Notes under the pieces: generated by a model
Told to the model about the DNA's origin: nothing
The model's database searches: none
The model's input: the letters and a program-made list of their open reading frames with translations, nothing else
NCBI GenBank assembly: GCA_009746045.1
Contig: RPFO01000213.1
Location: 6,962,609-7,026,608 of the forward strand
Source of the DNA: Mesostigma viride
Taxonomy: Eukaryota; Streptophyta; Mesostigmatophyceae; Mesostigmatales; Mesostigmataceae
Length of the DNA: 64,000 nucleotides
Reading direction: 5' to 3'
Program-made: the position numbers and the translations under genes
Part shown: piece by piece, positions 22,747 to 36,200 of the stretch
Position numbering within the stretch: position 1 is the first letter of the stretch
Layout: each line of letters opens with the position of its first letter

Positions 22747-23082
22747 GTGAGTTATCTGATAAGATATGCTGGTGCCGTACGGTCCGGCACCCCACGGTTG
22801 ATTGGCTAGCACATGGCCTTTCGGCTTACATCGCACTAATTTGGATGGGAGTATCTGGTTGGTTGGGCGAAGGCAATGCGTGCACCGTCAGTCAGCGTTT
22901 GAGGTCTACGGTAATGCCCAACTGATTAGGGGCATCATGCACCGCCGTGGCCATGCACATCATTGTCTGATGGTTTTGCTTTTTCGTCATGTTGTGCATT
23001 GTCAAGCTGGCCATTTCACCACGTTGGGGCCCAGCACATGCCGGCCCCTTGGTCCAGGCTTGTCCCTCAAACATCAGCGTGG
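22747..23082. other. Unassigned, probably intronic
   Basis: No coding or repeat signal recognised before the G-rich array. Confidence 0.35.
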
Positions 23083-23396
23083 CTGGGTGGGTGGGTGGGT
23101 GGGTGGGTGGGTGGGCGGGCGGGCGGGCGGGCGGGCGGGCGGGCGGGCGGGCGGCGGGCGGGCGGGCGGCGGGCGGCGGGCGGGCGGGCGGGCGGCGGGC
23201 GGGCGGGCGGGTCGGTGGGTCGGTGGGTCGGTGGGTCGGTGGGTCGGTGGGTCGGTGGGTCGGTGGGTCGGTGGGTCGGTGGGTCGGTGGGTCGGTGGGT
23301 CGGTGGGTCGGTGGGTCGGTGGGTGGGTGGGTGGGTGGGCGGGCGGGCGGGCGGGCGGGCGGGCGGGCGGGGCGGGCGGGCGGGCGGGCGGGCGGG
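23083..23396. repeat. G-rich tetranucleotide/octanucleotide array
   Basis: (GGGT)n, (GGGC)n with GGC slips, then about 13 units of the octamer GGTCGGTG (23211-23320), then (GGGT)n and (GGGC)n again. The G-rich strand is + throughout. Frames of 140-240 codons across it are artefacts. Confidence 0.95.
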
Positions 23397-24823
23397 CTGT
23401 CGCGTCCGTGATCTATCACGTCCGCAATTCAGATTTTAGCGTAATTCTGACGTCCGCAGCCTTGTGCGGGTTGCTATACCGCGGCCCGGTACTGACGCCG
23501 CGGATCTCAATTGTACTCACGCGCCAAGTCTGCTGAATTTGCTGACGGAACTTTTGGGCGGACCTGAATTTCACTGACATTCGTCACAAGGGCAGTTTGC
23601 CGAATGCTGGTACGCAGCAAGCCGGCGAGGCACTGAGCAGATGTGCAATTTCAGGATTTCAACGTGGGACACCAGACACAAATGCAAGGAAGCCCCAGGC
23701 GGTGCCTGGCATAGCCGACAGATTTGCCCTTGTATATTTGTGTTCGCTTGACAGATAAAGCTTGAAGTTTAGCTTGTCGGAAATTAGACAATGTTATGAT
23801 TGGCTGATGTCTAAAGTGGCGCTAGTGGCGCCAGCCGCCAGGCTTGAGCTTTGAGCAGTATAGAAGGATGAGCAACGAACCATGGTGGTCGTTGTTCGTC
23901 CGTTTCTCTCCCTCACAACTGGTTTGTTGTCTTCATGGGGTGAAATAGTTCGAGCAGCCCGGAGCAGCCCCCGTGAGTGGTTGCATGCAGTCAGTTGCCA
24001 TGAGGATGGACTGACGGATATGACAATGTATTGGTTTTGTTAAGAATGTGTGTAAGACTGAGAACGAGACAAGGGACAGGGCCTTCGGGCACCCTGGTCG
24101 TCGTTGGCAAGAATGCCAGTAGGAACTAGGTCGGGAACACACGCGCACTGCCGCCACAAGGGGCCTGCAGTGGCGTCAACCAAGGGACCTCACAGCTGCT
24201 CTTATAACTACAACATTACAACTCGACACTCTTTGTAATTCGTCATGTATCTCATTGGAATTGAAATGTCTTTTGGTTGCTTTAATGATAAAGCATGGTC
24301 TCAAGAATCGGCTGGTTGGGCCGGATTGCCTGTCATGAAGGTGGCGGTGCCATAAAGGACCGCACCTTTCATTCTCATTTTAAACGGACGAACAACCCAT
24401 GATGGGTTCAGTCCGGCCAGCCTGGATGTTCCTCCTGCTTCACCCAGGGAAGCACAAGGAAAAGGTTATTGCTTAGCCTTCAAAAGCATCTGAAGAGGTT
24501 AGGCTTTTCCCGGTAAAAAGCCATCGAAGGGGTTATTGCTAAGCCTTTAAAAGCATGCATGTTAAGGTTGTTGCTGATCCTGGAAAAGCATCTTGGAGCA
24601 GCTGGATTTTTTTTTTTTTTTGCTGCTGCCTGGAATGACGCCCTCTTTGGGCTTCCTTCTTTAGTGTGAGATGCCTTTCTTTCACTTTTTGCTCTCACGT
24701 TGTTGTGAGCTAAATAGTGGGGGGGGAGGTGGCATATCTCACACATGATTACTGCTGATAGTGGATGCATTCCAAGTAGCGGTAATGACCAGTCCAGGAT
24801 GATATGGCACGCAAACGCGACAG
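23397..24823. mobile_element. Unclassified element, copy 1 of a head-to-tail dimer
   Basis: 1,427 bp bounded by CTGTCGCG and CGCGACAG. Copy 2 starts at the next base. The two copies are essentially identical over 986 bp at the left and 98 bp at the right; copy 1 has 343 bp (24383-24725) that copy 2 lacks. The dimer sits inside a GGGC/GGGT tract. Near 23800 lies TTAGACAATGTTATGATTGG, and a TATA-like AGTATAGAAGG lies near 23860. No transposase or RT is visible. A 74-codon - strand frame (24157-23933) repeats exactly in copy 2 and is of unknown meaning. Confidence 0.6.
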
Positions 24824-25907
24824 CTGTCGCGTCCGTGATCTATCACGTCCGCAATTCAGATTTTAGCGTAATTCTGACGTCCGCAGCCTTGTGCGGGTTG
24901 CTATACCGCGGCCCGGTACTGACGCCGCGGATCTCAATTGTACTCACGCGCCAAGTCCGCTGAATTTGCTGACGGAACTTTTGGGCGGACCTGAATTTCA
25001 CTGACATTCGTCACAAGGGCAGTTTGCCGAATGCTGGTACGCAGCAAGCCGGCGAGGCACTGAGCAGATGTGCAATTTCAGGATTTCAACGTGGGACACC
25101 AGACACAAATGCAAGGAAGCCCCAGGCGGTGCCTGGCATAGCCGACAGATTTGCCCTTGTATATTTGTGTTCGCTTGACAGATAAAGCTTGAAGTTTAGC
25201 TTGTCGGAAATTAGACAATGTTATGATTGGCTGATGTCTAAAGTGGCGCTAGTGGCGCCAGCCGCCAGGCTTGAGCTTTGAGCAGTATAGAAGGATGAGC
25301 AACGAACCATGGTGGTCGTTGTTCGTCCGTTTCTCTCCCTCACAACTGGTTTGTTGTCTTCATGGGGTGAAATAGTTCGAGCAGCCCGGAGCAGCCCCCG
25401 TGAGTGGTTGCATGCAGTCAGTTGCCATGAGGATGGACTGACGGATATGACAATGTATTGGTTTTGTTAAGAATGTGTGTAAGACTGAGAACGAGACAAG
25501 GGACAGGGCCTTCGGGCACCCTGGTCGTCGTTGGCAAGAATGCCAGTAGGAACTAGGTCGGGAACACACGCGCACTGCCGCCACAAGGGGCCTGCAGTGG
25601 CGTCAACCAAGGGACCTCACAGCTGCTCTTATAACTACAACATTACAACTCGACACTCTTTGTAATTCGTCATGTATCTCATTGGAATTGAAATGTCTTT
25701 TGGTTGCTTTAATGATAAAGCATGGTCTCAAGAATCGGCTGGTTGGGCCGGATTGCCTGTCATGAAGGTGGCGGTGCCATAAAGGACCGCACCTTTCATT
25801 CTCATTTTAGAGGTGGCATATCTCACACATGATTACTGCTGATAGTGGATGCATTCCAAGTAGCGGTAATGACCAGTCCAGGATGATATGGCACGCAAAC
25901 GCGACAG
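24824..25907. mobile_element. Copy 2 of the head-to-tail dimer, internally deleted
   Basis: 1,084 bp, CTGTCGCG to CGCGACAG, directly abutting copy 1 so that the junction forms the palindrome CGCGACAGCTGTCGCG. Lacks the 343-bp block of copy 1; the join is CATTTTA/GAGGTGG. The very high identity points to a recent duplication. Confidence 0.6.
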
Positions 25908-25996
25908 GGCGGGTGCGTGCGTGCATGCGTGGCTGGGTGGGTGGGTGGGTAGGTGGGTGGGTGCCCTCCTGCCAGGGTGTGTGGGTGCTCGCGTGG
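25908..25996. repeat. Short GGGT/GGGC-type tract
   Basis: GGGTGCGTGCG then (GGGT)n; the continuation of the tract that precedes 23397, interrupted by the dimer. Confidence 0.7.
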
Positions 25997-27324
25997 GTGG
26001 GTTGGCAAATGCGCTGAGCCGCAACAATGCGGGAGAACGCGTGCATTCCGCCGTGGCCGTTTATGGTCGCATTTTTTTTTTAATACGCGATTCGGTCTTC
26101 GAATTTGAGAACTTGGGGGGGGTACCAGCGGGCAGCGTGGTGCCCAGGTTCTGACTGGGGTTCTTGGCACGGCGTTCACTTCACATCTGAGACATTTACT
26201 AGAAGTACTAGGAGATGCGCACAGTTCTTTCCATAAGCGCAAGCCTTGCAAAATGCTTGACTGGGCTTGGAGTTCATTATGTAACATCTTGCACAACACC
26301 TTGAAATGGCCTTTTTTTTACATAAATTATGGCCCATGGCAAGTTTATAGTCAGTTTGACCTAGGAGTGGATCCCACCACTACCTGGGATGTGTCTGGCT
26401 AGCGGTGGAGTAGTTGAGTCAAAATGGTAAGTTTACATGGTATTCCCTGCTTACATTAACTCCAGATCCAATGCCAAAATTGGCCACCTAAACCACTTGC
26501 AATGGCATAGAAACCATAATTGATCTCAGATTATGGTGTAACTTTGCAATGGTGACGAATAATAGTTGTTCTGACGTTGTACAAAATTCTACGCCATTTG
26601 GAGCCCTGATTAGTGCCAAATGCTCCAAATTTTGCTAGCATTTGTCATTCATGGCCATTTAAAATCAATATTTAATCCAAATACTGTCAGAATGCCACCT
26701 TATTGCAATCATGCCAGCACCTGACGCATGGTCTCAACAAGTCATGTGCAAGAATTCAGATCATGCATGCAGAGCCAGAAAAGACATTTGCCAGCATTTG
26801 TCACCATTTTTTGCCTTTTTACTCACAATTTTAACAACACTGCTAAACACCAAGACACTGCCCAAGCTGGGGCACATCATGTTAAATCTTTGCAGGCAAC
26901 TCAAGAATGACTAGAACAAGCAGTGTGCAAAACCTTGGTGCATGTGAATGCCTGAGTGGTGACCATTGCTAGCAGAATGCATCATGTAAGGTAGACATTG
27001 CCTGTATGCCACAAAGCTGTGATGTGCAGTGCATGTCCATATCTTTAGTCCACGACAACATACCTCTAACCTACTTGGCACATTGCAAAATGGGAAGGAA
27101 AGGTGAACAAGACATGCCACGTCACTAACACAGCCACTTGAATGCTACCAACACCCACCATGCATGCATGATATAAACCATGTGTAATAATGCATGCATG
27201 TCGAGAATATGCCGAGCGAGGTGAAGTGACACCTGTTGTTGGCACATGTCACCCGGCATCCGCGTATGCTCACATGGTATGGCATTGGCATATCCCATGT
27301 CTCCATCTCTTGCACTTTGTGCGC
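25997..27324. other. Unassigned, probably intronic
   Basis: AT-moderate sequence with short open frames on both strands; no LRR pattern, domain or repeat recognised. Confidence 0.35.
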
Positions 27325-28540
27325 ACCGAGCCAACCATGCTGTCACCCACCCATGCAGCCACCTGGCCACCTACCCTCACACACTCGTGCGCCCGTGCAC
27401 CCAGACACCCACCCGTCCACACACCCAGTGACCCACCCAGCCAGCCGCGCACGTGCTAACCCACCTTTTATAACCACGCGTGCACCTAGGCACCCAGCCA
27501 CCTACCAACCCACTTGGACATCCACCCACCCACCCACCAAGGCACGGTCCTGCGCAACCCACACACCAATCAGGTAATAAGGAGGTATTCACCCATCCAA
27601 GGAGCCAACCACCCAACCACCGAAACACCCATCCAGCTGGCCCCATATGCACCCCTCCGGCCACCCACCCTTGACCCACCCACGCACCTGTAGACCCACT
27701 CAACCACTCACTGCCCCCACACCCTTATACATACCCACTGACCCACCCACACATGCATTTCTCAGCCAGCCATCCACCTACCTCACCCCCAACGTGCACA
27801 GCCCTTCACCCGCGATAGGTGAGACGGTCCCAACCACAAACCCATCCACACATCCATATCTGTGCGCCCACCCGTCCATCTAGCGCCCGTCCCTTCGCCC
27901 ACCCACGTACCACACCTAGTCATCTACACATCCACCAGCCACAAACCACCAATGGCCCACCCACCAACCCACCCACCCACACGCATCCCTAACCAACCAA
28001 CCACCAAGCCACCACCCTCGAAATCGTGAGATTGCTTCACTCACGAATCCAACAACCCACCCACTTCACAGTCCCCAAAGCTTATCAATCACCCAGCCAC
28101 CTGGCCATCCGCCTACAACCCACCACCCTTGCACTTATCCAACCACCATGACCAGCCACCCACCCACCCACCCTCTCCAACTGCCTGTGCTCCCAGCTAC
28201 TCGGCCAGCCATTTACCACGGCATCCACCTTTTAGCCAGCCACCTGCCATGGAACCCACCCACGCCTAGGCATCCCTTGAAGCATCTATAGCCTAAGCCT
28301 CCCACGCAAGACTGCCTGGGCAACCAACCAACCAATCAATCACCCAGCTACACAACTACCTAACCACCTAACCAATCAACAAGCCCATCACGGAACCACC
28401 TAACTACCCAACACCCAAACCAGCCAGGCATGTGCCCGCCCATTCGCCCTGGCATGCCCGCACCATCGCAACCCCCCATACACGCCCCGCTCACATAGCC
28501 AGCCACACACCCAGCCAGCCACCTGCTAAACTCACGCATG
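27325..28540. repeat. Degenerate (CACC/ACCC)n region
   Basis: About 1.2 kb dominated by CCAC, ACCC and CCAGC words, heavily interrupted: an ancient decayed counterpart of the crisp tetranucleotide arrays. Frames in it (for example 27703-27377 on the -) are artefacts. Confidence 0.8.
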
Positions 28541-29537
28541 AAGGCAATATCAGCCATGCACGGCCTCACCTTGCATCACTTGCATTGCCTGGGTAATTTG
28601 CATGGTCAGCTCCCATTTCGTTGTCAGCAACTGCAAAGGCTTTTTCTTCACAGTAATGAATGAGCAACAACGTTGGAAACGTTCTCCTTTCCCTCTTTGA
28701 AACAGTCTTCGAATCAGAAGGACGAGGGCAAACATCTGGACGAGGTGGCAATTACCACTGCATAATGCCCTTGAGAAAGTCTTACTAATGGAGCTCTATA
28801 CCCTTTGAGAAGCTGCCTTGCGTTAGCAACGATTCTGGGCCCTCTAGCTCGCTCACCTCGCTTAATCTGCGCTTCTTTATGGCTGCCGGGAGATGCGAAG
28901 CTTGGGCCCAGCCTGTCGTGGCGAGGTCGTCTGCCCAACCCATCACATCTCGGAACCGCACTGCCGACTAATTAAAACCATGGCCCCCTTTGCCTTTTAT
29001 ATCTGGCGTCAAAAGAACAATGAACTTGAACTCGCTCGGAAAACACTGTCGCAAAGAGCTTTCTACAGGCATTATAAGCAGCTTTCGCAGCTTTTACCGC
29101 ACTTACTGCACATCCAGAAGACCATTAGGGACCTTTGCGCGGAATCTTGGGCACGCCATATGTCCTGCTGGCTTATTGCCGCAGGCTGGGCAGTTAGGAA
29201 GGTCGGGCATAGCCTAAAGAGCTGATTATCTGACGACAAAGATATGCATTGCACGAAGCAAGAAACAGACGGATTTCACACCCACGTATTTACTCACGTC
29301 AATGCCGGAAAATTAAAGCGAAACTCAAAAAACGGAAACACTAACGTTTTCGGGAATATTATTACGAACAAGCTGAGCCATCATGCCCGGATTTTCATTT
29401 CCTCCCGTATCCAGGACCTTGAGACACGTACCACCGAGAAATCTGGATTTTGCGAAAAAACTGTTGCGCTGCAAAAAAAATGTTTGTCCCGTTCAATGCC
29501 CTCGTCGCAATCGCAGCGCATATCATTCCAAGGTTAT
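28541..29537. other. Unassigned; one 110-codon frame
   Basis: A + strand frame at 28893-29225 has a basic, Leu-rich section (K-T-L-S-Q-R-A-F-Y-R-H-Y-K-Q-L) but no family I recognise. It could be an exon fragment or chance. Confidence 0.3.
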
Positions 29538-30089
29538 TTCTATTAACCGTGGAACTCCAGGGCAACCAGACTCTTTATTAAAACAATGAGTGGAGCACAT
29601 ACAAAAGGCAGGCCACATCCCGGCCACCGATGCTCATGGGAACACTTATTGCTTGGAAAAGAAAAGAGGCCGACCTTAGCTAGGTGGGTTTGTTTTTGTC
29701 CTTTTTTGCGTGTCATGCGGCCTTGGCCCGGACGGCATTTTTTCGCCACGCAAATGTTGCGTCTGAACAAAATGACGCAATGTGGCGTTCTAATTGCCGG
29801 CAGCTTACGTAAGGCTGCCGGGGCTATTAGGTCACATATTGCGTGAGAGAAAGAATCTAGATCTAGTTCATCACTACGCCATGAGCCAAGAAACCTAGAC
29901 GGTGGCAGGTTTATATCTCAACGTAGCTCCTGCCACCTGGCCAAGAAAAAACTGGCCAAAGTTTTGGCCTCGACCGATCCGGATCAGGCCGCACCGGCCT
30001 CAAAAGGTATGTCACGTGAACCCAATAACCTAGCTATAGCGGCTACCCTTCCATCTCACGATAAAGAAACTATGTTCAGAGAACCACGA
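29538..30089 (-). mobile_element. Solo A-B terminal unit of the element I family, reversed
   Basis: Reads on the - strand from TCGTGGTTCTCTGAACATAG (30089) to TTAATAGAA (29538), matching A2-B2 of elements I and III with the CCCGCCCACCC spacer missing. No internal genes. Confidence 0.85.
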
Positions 30090-30241
30090 ACCATGGATTA
30101 ATCGTGATGTAAGCTTCATTTAGACACCTGGGGCGACTGAAATGACGCAATTTTCAGAACGCTAGCTGATGCTTTTCCGCCATGGGTGTTTTCCTCGTTT
30201 TCGTCTCTCGCGGCGCGGGAAAAATCTAGATCTCGGACAAA

Positions 30242-30770
30242 ATGCGGACTATAATTCATGTAAAAATTTGGCGGGGCTCGTGGTGTTGTGTTGGTATGTC
30301 AGCTTTTGCTGTGCCGGACTTGTGCCATGCAGAAAGGTGGTACAATATGCTGCAAAATAGCGACGACAAGGTGCAGTCAGGCCACTGCGACAGTGATTTT
30401 CTGTTTGCAGCCCTGCCAAAGAGAGGTTCTAAGTGGAATTATGTGAACGACAAGAGAGAGCAGATCAGGGATCCTGTTAGTCCGAGATTGGTGTCTGTGC
30501 CGAAGCAGTACAGTCTGCGCACTTTGCATAAGAAGTTTCGCTCCAAGGTAGGGGCAATCAGCGTGCAATTCCGAGCCCTAGCACACTAATTGTTCATTTC
30601 AGGGGTAGGGATGGCACCCTGCGAGCAGAGTCCACAGGAGATCTGGAAAATTTAAAGTTTCTCAGGATCGCAAGCAACAAGATGCATAAGGCAGCGATCG
30701 AGGCCAGGAAGCCTCACCATTTACAGTAAACAGGGCGGTGGCCAGCGGAGATGGGAGGGCCTTCGGCTGC
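30242..30770 (+). other. Degenerate coding-like remnant
   Basis: An open frame 30242-30589 includes V-P-K-Q-Y-S-L-R-T-L-H-K-K-F-R-S-K before a GTAGGG. After a TTCATTTCAG acceptor, 30603 onward reads D-G-T-L-R-A-E-S-T-G-D-L-E-N-L-K-F-L. The second piece vaguely resembles an LRR exon in the same phase as the others but has no donor. The two pieces do not join in frame. Function unknown. Confidence 0.25.
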
Positions 30771-31084
30771 CTCGTCATCGAGGCCGGTCCATGTGTCTTA
30801 TTCTTTCATGCCATGTACAGTGGATTGCTTTCTTTGGTTGCGCCTATGCACAGGCAACCCTGCATTTAGCAAAGAAAACTTAGCATTGTCAGATAGGACT
30901 GCATTAATTAGGCACAAAGGGGTGATGGTAACCAGTACGCATACGCCAAATCTCAACATTATCAATGAGCGTGCTAATACCTAGGTGACTAGCGGTCGGA
31001 AACATGCATGGGGAAATGACAAGCTTGGTTAGTTGTTATCCATGCTAGTGTTTTCCACATGGATGCACGCCCTATAACCCTGAA

Positions 31085-31558
<474 letters not shown>

Positions 31559-31992
31559 ATACACGAGACTCACAGCCATTAGCCCAACATGTCACCTGTC
31601 AGTTTGCACGACACCACGACACCTTTAAATCAGTCACACAAGGCCTAGCATGAAAGATAATTGAACAATCAGCTGCTGGCTTATGCTTGCAGACAAACTT
31701 GAGCTTTGAGATGCTTGCTCCCTGGAGGCTTGTGCTCTAAGGGAGTGACTGGGTGTGCGTGGGATGGACTATGTGGATATCAGGTACAACCCATTCATCC
31801 ATGGGATTCCTGAAAGCCTCTACTGTACCCACTTCAGAAAACCCAAACCAAACGAGGAGTGATGACGCTTTGGATTGTGTACCAACTCTGCCACGCATGG
31901 CTCCTGACCTGGCGCATCCTTCAGTATTTTGGTGTGACAAATTGGACAGAAGCTAGAATTTTGTGTTAACGAAAGTTTGCAAGGGTATCTAT
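31559..31992. other. Unassigned; weak LRR-like phrase
   Basis: At 31784, after ATATCAG, the frame reads Y-N-P-F-I-H-G-I-P-E-S-L-Y in the same phase as the LRR exons, but it runs on to a stop without a donor at the expected place. Possibly a decayed LRR exon. Confidence 0.25.
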
Positions 31993-32893
31993 AAGTGTAC
32001 CAGCCCCGCTGAGGCTGTGGGTGCAGTCGAGCAGGTCTTCGGTACCGAGGACTGGGTGACGGACGCCAGCTTGTGGAGCTCGAGCCAGCTGAGGTCTGTC
32101 GTGCAGTTGCTGGCCCATCACGTTGACGTTGCCGACGTGATGGAAATATGTGACCCAAACGAACCGTTGGTGGCAAAACTGCTGGCCGTGGCAGATCTCG
32201 CGGCGGACGAGGAGGAGGAGGCGCTGCCACCAACGACACTTGCGCAACGAAAAATGGCCAGGCCGAAAGGCATGGCCAAAAGTTCCGCAGGTGGGGGGGG
32301 AAGTCGGAAAGGAAACAAGAGCGAGGATGGCGACATTCGTTGGGGCACCTCCGGAAACCGAAAATCAGGACGAAGAGCAGGACGAGGAGGGGGAGGTCCC
32401 AGCCGAGAAATTCATGCAAGGTTTGAAGGCGCTGGGAGGAACGAAGGGGGCGGGTAGCCACTTCAAGGCCTCGAAATGTGTGGTGCTGCCAAGCCGAGCC
32501 AAGAGCGTGAAACATCGGATTTCGGAGCGGCTGCTGCCGGGAGTGCTGGAGGGCGCCAGCGACAATAGGATGGGAATCCGGTCGTGGGTCATGACAGTCA
32601 AGCCTGGAAATTGGCGGAACATGGAGAACAGGAAAATTGTCATGAACATTGCATTTGCCATGGACACCCTTCTCAAGGAGCTGGGCTTAGCAGCCGGGGA
32701 GCTTGTGGGCATGGAGTACCTAATGAGGGTGGTGGCGACCTTGCTGCAGGTGGAGGGGCAAGGAGGGGGGGTTGGAAGCTGGCAAGCCACCTCCTGCCAT
32801 TGGGAGAGGAGGCTGCACTGTCAGCCACCCCGGCTGTCAAGGCAGCCCTCCAAACTGTGATCCTCTTGGACAAGCTCAGCAGGCCCAACAAGT
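31993..32893 (+). pseudogene. Gag-like gene of element II, fragment
   Basis: Lacks the N-terminus. G-A-V-E-Q-V-F-G-T-E-D-W through L-P-P-T-T-L-A-Q-R-K-M is in frame from 31963; a frame change near 32300 (extra G in a G run) shifts the remainder to the frame opened at 32150, which carries ENQDEEQDEEG and VMTVKPGNWRNMENRK. Confirms the gag reading without the MITE of element I. Confidence 0.6.
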
Positions 32894-33295
32894 AGAAAAA
32901 AATAGAATCCCAGCGGGACCGCTCCCTTTTCCCGCTGCCATACCCACTTAGGCCAGCATACATTGTGTGGGGCAGGGTGAGATCGGCACGCCGGCGACAG
33001 CGTGCCACGCGCCGCCACCGCGGGTACACACTGCCATGCGAGGTAGACCGTTTGCTTAACTGGCTGTGTGTGGGGGGGGGGCAGACCCTCCTCTTAACCC
33101 TAGAGGGGCGTGCTCTACAGGGAGGGAGGAGGCCCTTCCGAGGATCAAGAAGCACTGCACCTGGCACAGTCGCCGCGTAGGTGGCGTTGCGACAGGCCAG
33201 GAGCAAGGTGCTGTTTCAATACATGGGAAGCAGAATAAATACGAACAACTGCGCGCGGATGCGGTGAGTTTGCGAAAGGCGGAGGTGGTGAGGAA

Positions 33296-36200
33296 CAGGG
33301 ATTTTTTTTGACTTTTTTTTACGGCCGGCGCCACGCCGGCAAAATAATTATGACGCCGGCATCCGGCAGATGCCAGGCAGCAGCCGGCGTCCCGGCCAGC
33401 CGTTTGCCGCACAGCGAGGTACCGGTACCGGTCGGCCGCCGGCACTAGCCGCTGACGCCAGCAGATCATAGTCTCATCCAACATCAAACATGCCTCATGA
33501 TAAATTAATTGACATGCCTGAGGCCACTCACCTTCAATTCTATAATTTGGCATCCTATATCTAGTATCATGCCATATGATGACTGCACCACTATTGTCTC
33601 ACTTATCGAATTCACATTATTTGATGATTTGATGCCATACAAAAAAAGGAAATGGGGCCGGGTTGTCACATCGGTGGAAACTGAATCACACAGCTTTTAA
33701 ATTATCCATGAGACAAAAAGTTAATTTCATAATTCATGTTTTAGCCTTAACCCGTTTATTATTATTATTATTATTGATAAGAACGCGATATATCGAGTTG
33801 TGAGCTTTTTTAAGAACGCGTATAACTTTTAGGGGATTTTTTTTTCGTAGTCATGTATATAAATACTTTTCTGAAAGCCCATAAATCAAAGGATTTTTTG
33901 AGCTACTCAGACATGCCAAACTCTTATTCAATAGAGAGATACACTGCTCTGAATACAGGGGGGTCTGATCATGACCGCGATTTGTTGACCCTAGGTGGCA
34001 AGTCATGTGTTTATTCAGAAATAGTTCATGTAAAAAATCTGGCTTTTTGCATGAGCTATGGGCAACACATGCAGACTTCGTGGAACAAAACTAAGGCCCA
34101 ATTGGCCGCTTGGAGCTATTTTTCATAGGCATCACAAGTACAACACAGTGGGAATAATGAGAACTCTCCACAACTTTACGCAATGGTACGAGCCCCGTAC
34201 ATGGGGCCATGATGAGCTAAGGAGGGTCAAAACGTTGAAAAAAGGTGGTTATTTCTAGTTATTCAACATCAAACGTGCATCAGATATCATAACTGGATGA
34301 CACTATATGATTAAATCTGGCTGCCATAGCCAAAGCATCATCCACTCTCACAACATGTTGTGCACGTGCCTCATGGGAAGCGAGGTGCCGAGTCTCCATT
34401 CCGTAACAGTGCAATACTGAAAGAAAGAGGAACATGCAATGCAAGCCTTGGATAGGCTGAGTGATCCATGAGCTAGCATGCAGGCAAAGATAACGCTGGA
34501 ATGCATGCTAGCAGATGGTGGCGAGATGCTAACAACACATGATTATACACCATGATTATGGGCACCTAGCTGATGACCTGATGTTATTGCAAAATCAACG
34601 CAGTATAAACCATGAATACTCAATCCTCATAATATACCCACGGCTTGGCGACGTATAAAGAACCTAAATACTGCACAACCGCACCGTGCTGTGGCTGACA
34701 TGCAAGCAGTATCGATCAGGATGGCGGTTTTAGAGAGGCTGGGCAGCGATCGGCAGACTTGAGTGGAAAACTGGCAGAAACTAGGTAGAAACACGATATT
34801 ATTACTTACGCCTGCAAGAACTTCTGAGCCGGTGGCGCAAGCCATTTCCAGGAAAATACAGCATACAATAGATATAGCCACGGTGACGCATTACCGCAAT
34901 TTGCAGCCACCAGCGTGCCTGCGCTAAGCAATAAGAGACTGCACGAATCTCGGTTCAGCTGAGCGTCCGGGCGTTCGGAATGATGAAACATAAGTTACGG
35001 AGTCGATATACCAAGGGAAAACCAAGCACTGTTCCCTTTCTCTCCATCCATGGGAACCCCTTCATCTCGGCCTTGATGATAATATAATACTTATGGTCCC
35101 AAACTCTAGATTTCGGGACAGATGTGCCGGTGTCGCTATCGCCATCGCCGCCATCACCATCAGAGTGGCTTAACCCCTCAACCGTCCTCGTGCCGATTTT
35201 CGACCACGAGTTTTTCTCGTGACTCAAAATCGGCACGAGTTTGTGCGCCCTGTAGGGATCTGGCGGGAAGGTTTTTTCGGGTAAAAATAGGACCGTTGGA
35301 AAGATCTAGATCTGCTCTTTCCGTAGGACACTTGAATGACCGTATCTGACCACCGGACCAGGGTGCAAACCCTGGTCAAAATCAACAGGGTACTCTAAAC
35401 TGGTGACTCAAAATAGTCACCAGTTATTTTGAGCATTTTCTTGCGGTTCCCTGGGTGAAACAAGACATGTAAGTGCTTGGATGTAGTGTTTGGGTACAGT
35501 TGCAGTCCCCCCTGACATACTAGGGTGAAATCCAAGGTATACGTGGTCCATCATGCGTTGGTTGTGGAGCCCGTGCTCGCGGCACGCGCGTAGCCTTCTC
35601 CAAGCATATGCGGCAGTGGTTATGGCAAGCGTTGGTGGCACCCTGGTTGGAATAGGTGTTAGCATGCATTTTTACCAATATTCCATGCTTACCTATCATG
35701 TCCAGGTTCAAAACTGCACTAGAATGCTTGTTTTAGCCCCCCCAAAACTGGTGACTCAAATGAGTCACCAGTTATTTTTAGCACTCTCTTGTGGGTCCCT
35801 GGGGCGGTTACAATTTTTAGTGTTGGTTACCCATCCTAACTTGTAAACCTATCTACAAAACCAACCCCAGGGTCAACTCATTGAGAAAAGAGGTCTATCA
35901 CGCATTGTAAGAGTGTCACCGCACACACTCACCGTACCCCCTGAGGGGGGGCTATTTATAGAGCAGGGGGACCTAGTACTAGGACCACCCACTATACCCC
36001 CAGGTGGGCCCTCATATGGGTATGCTTGGTTCCCAGTATGGTCTAGAAATAATAATTAGGTTGAATGGGGGCACCTGTGGCGTACTGTGCAACTGGTGAC
36101 TCATCCTAGGCACGAGTCAGAGACGGTTGAGGGGTTAATGCGCTAGACATTTTAGAATGCCGGTTTCGTTACTTTTCTGCGCAGACCTCGTGGCCGCAGC

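Noticed and set aside
22802-23536. Open frames of 140-244 codons rich in G-W-V and P-P-T
   Set aside because: Artefacts of the GGGT/GGTCGGTG array.
23397-25907. LTR retrotransposon with the 986-bp block as LTRs
   Set aside because: The repeated block does not end in CA, the intervening 441 bp has no primer-binding site or genes, and the shared right-hand 98 bp fits a tandem of whole units better.
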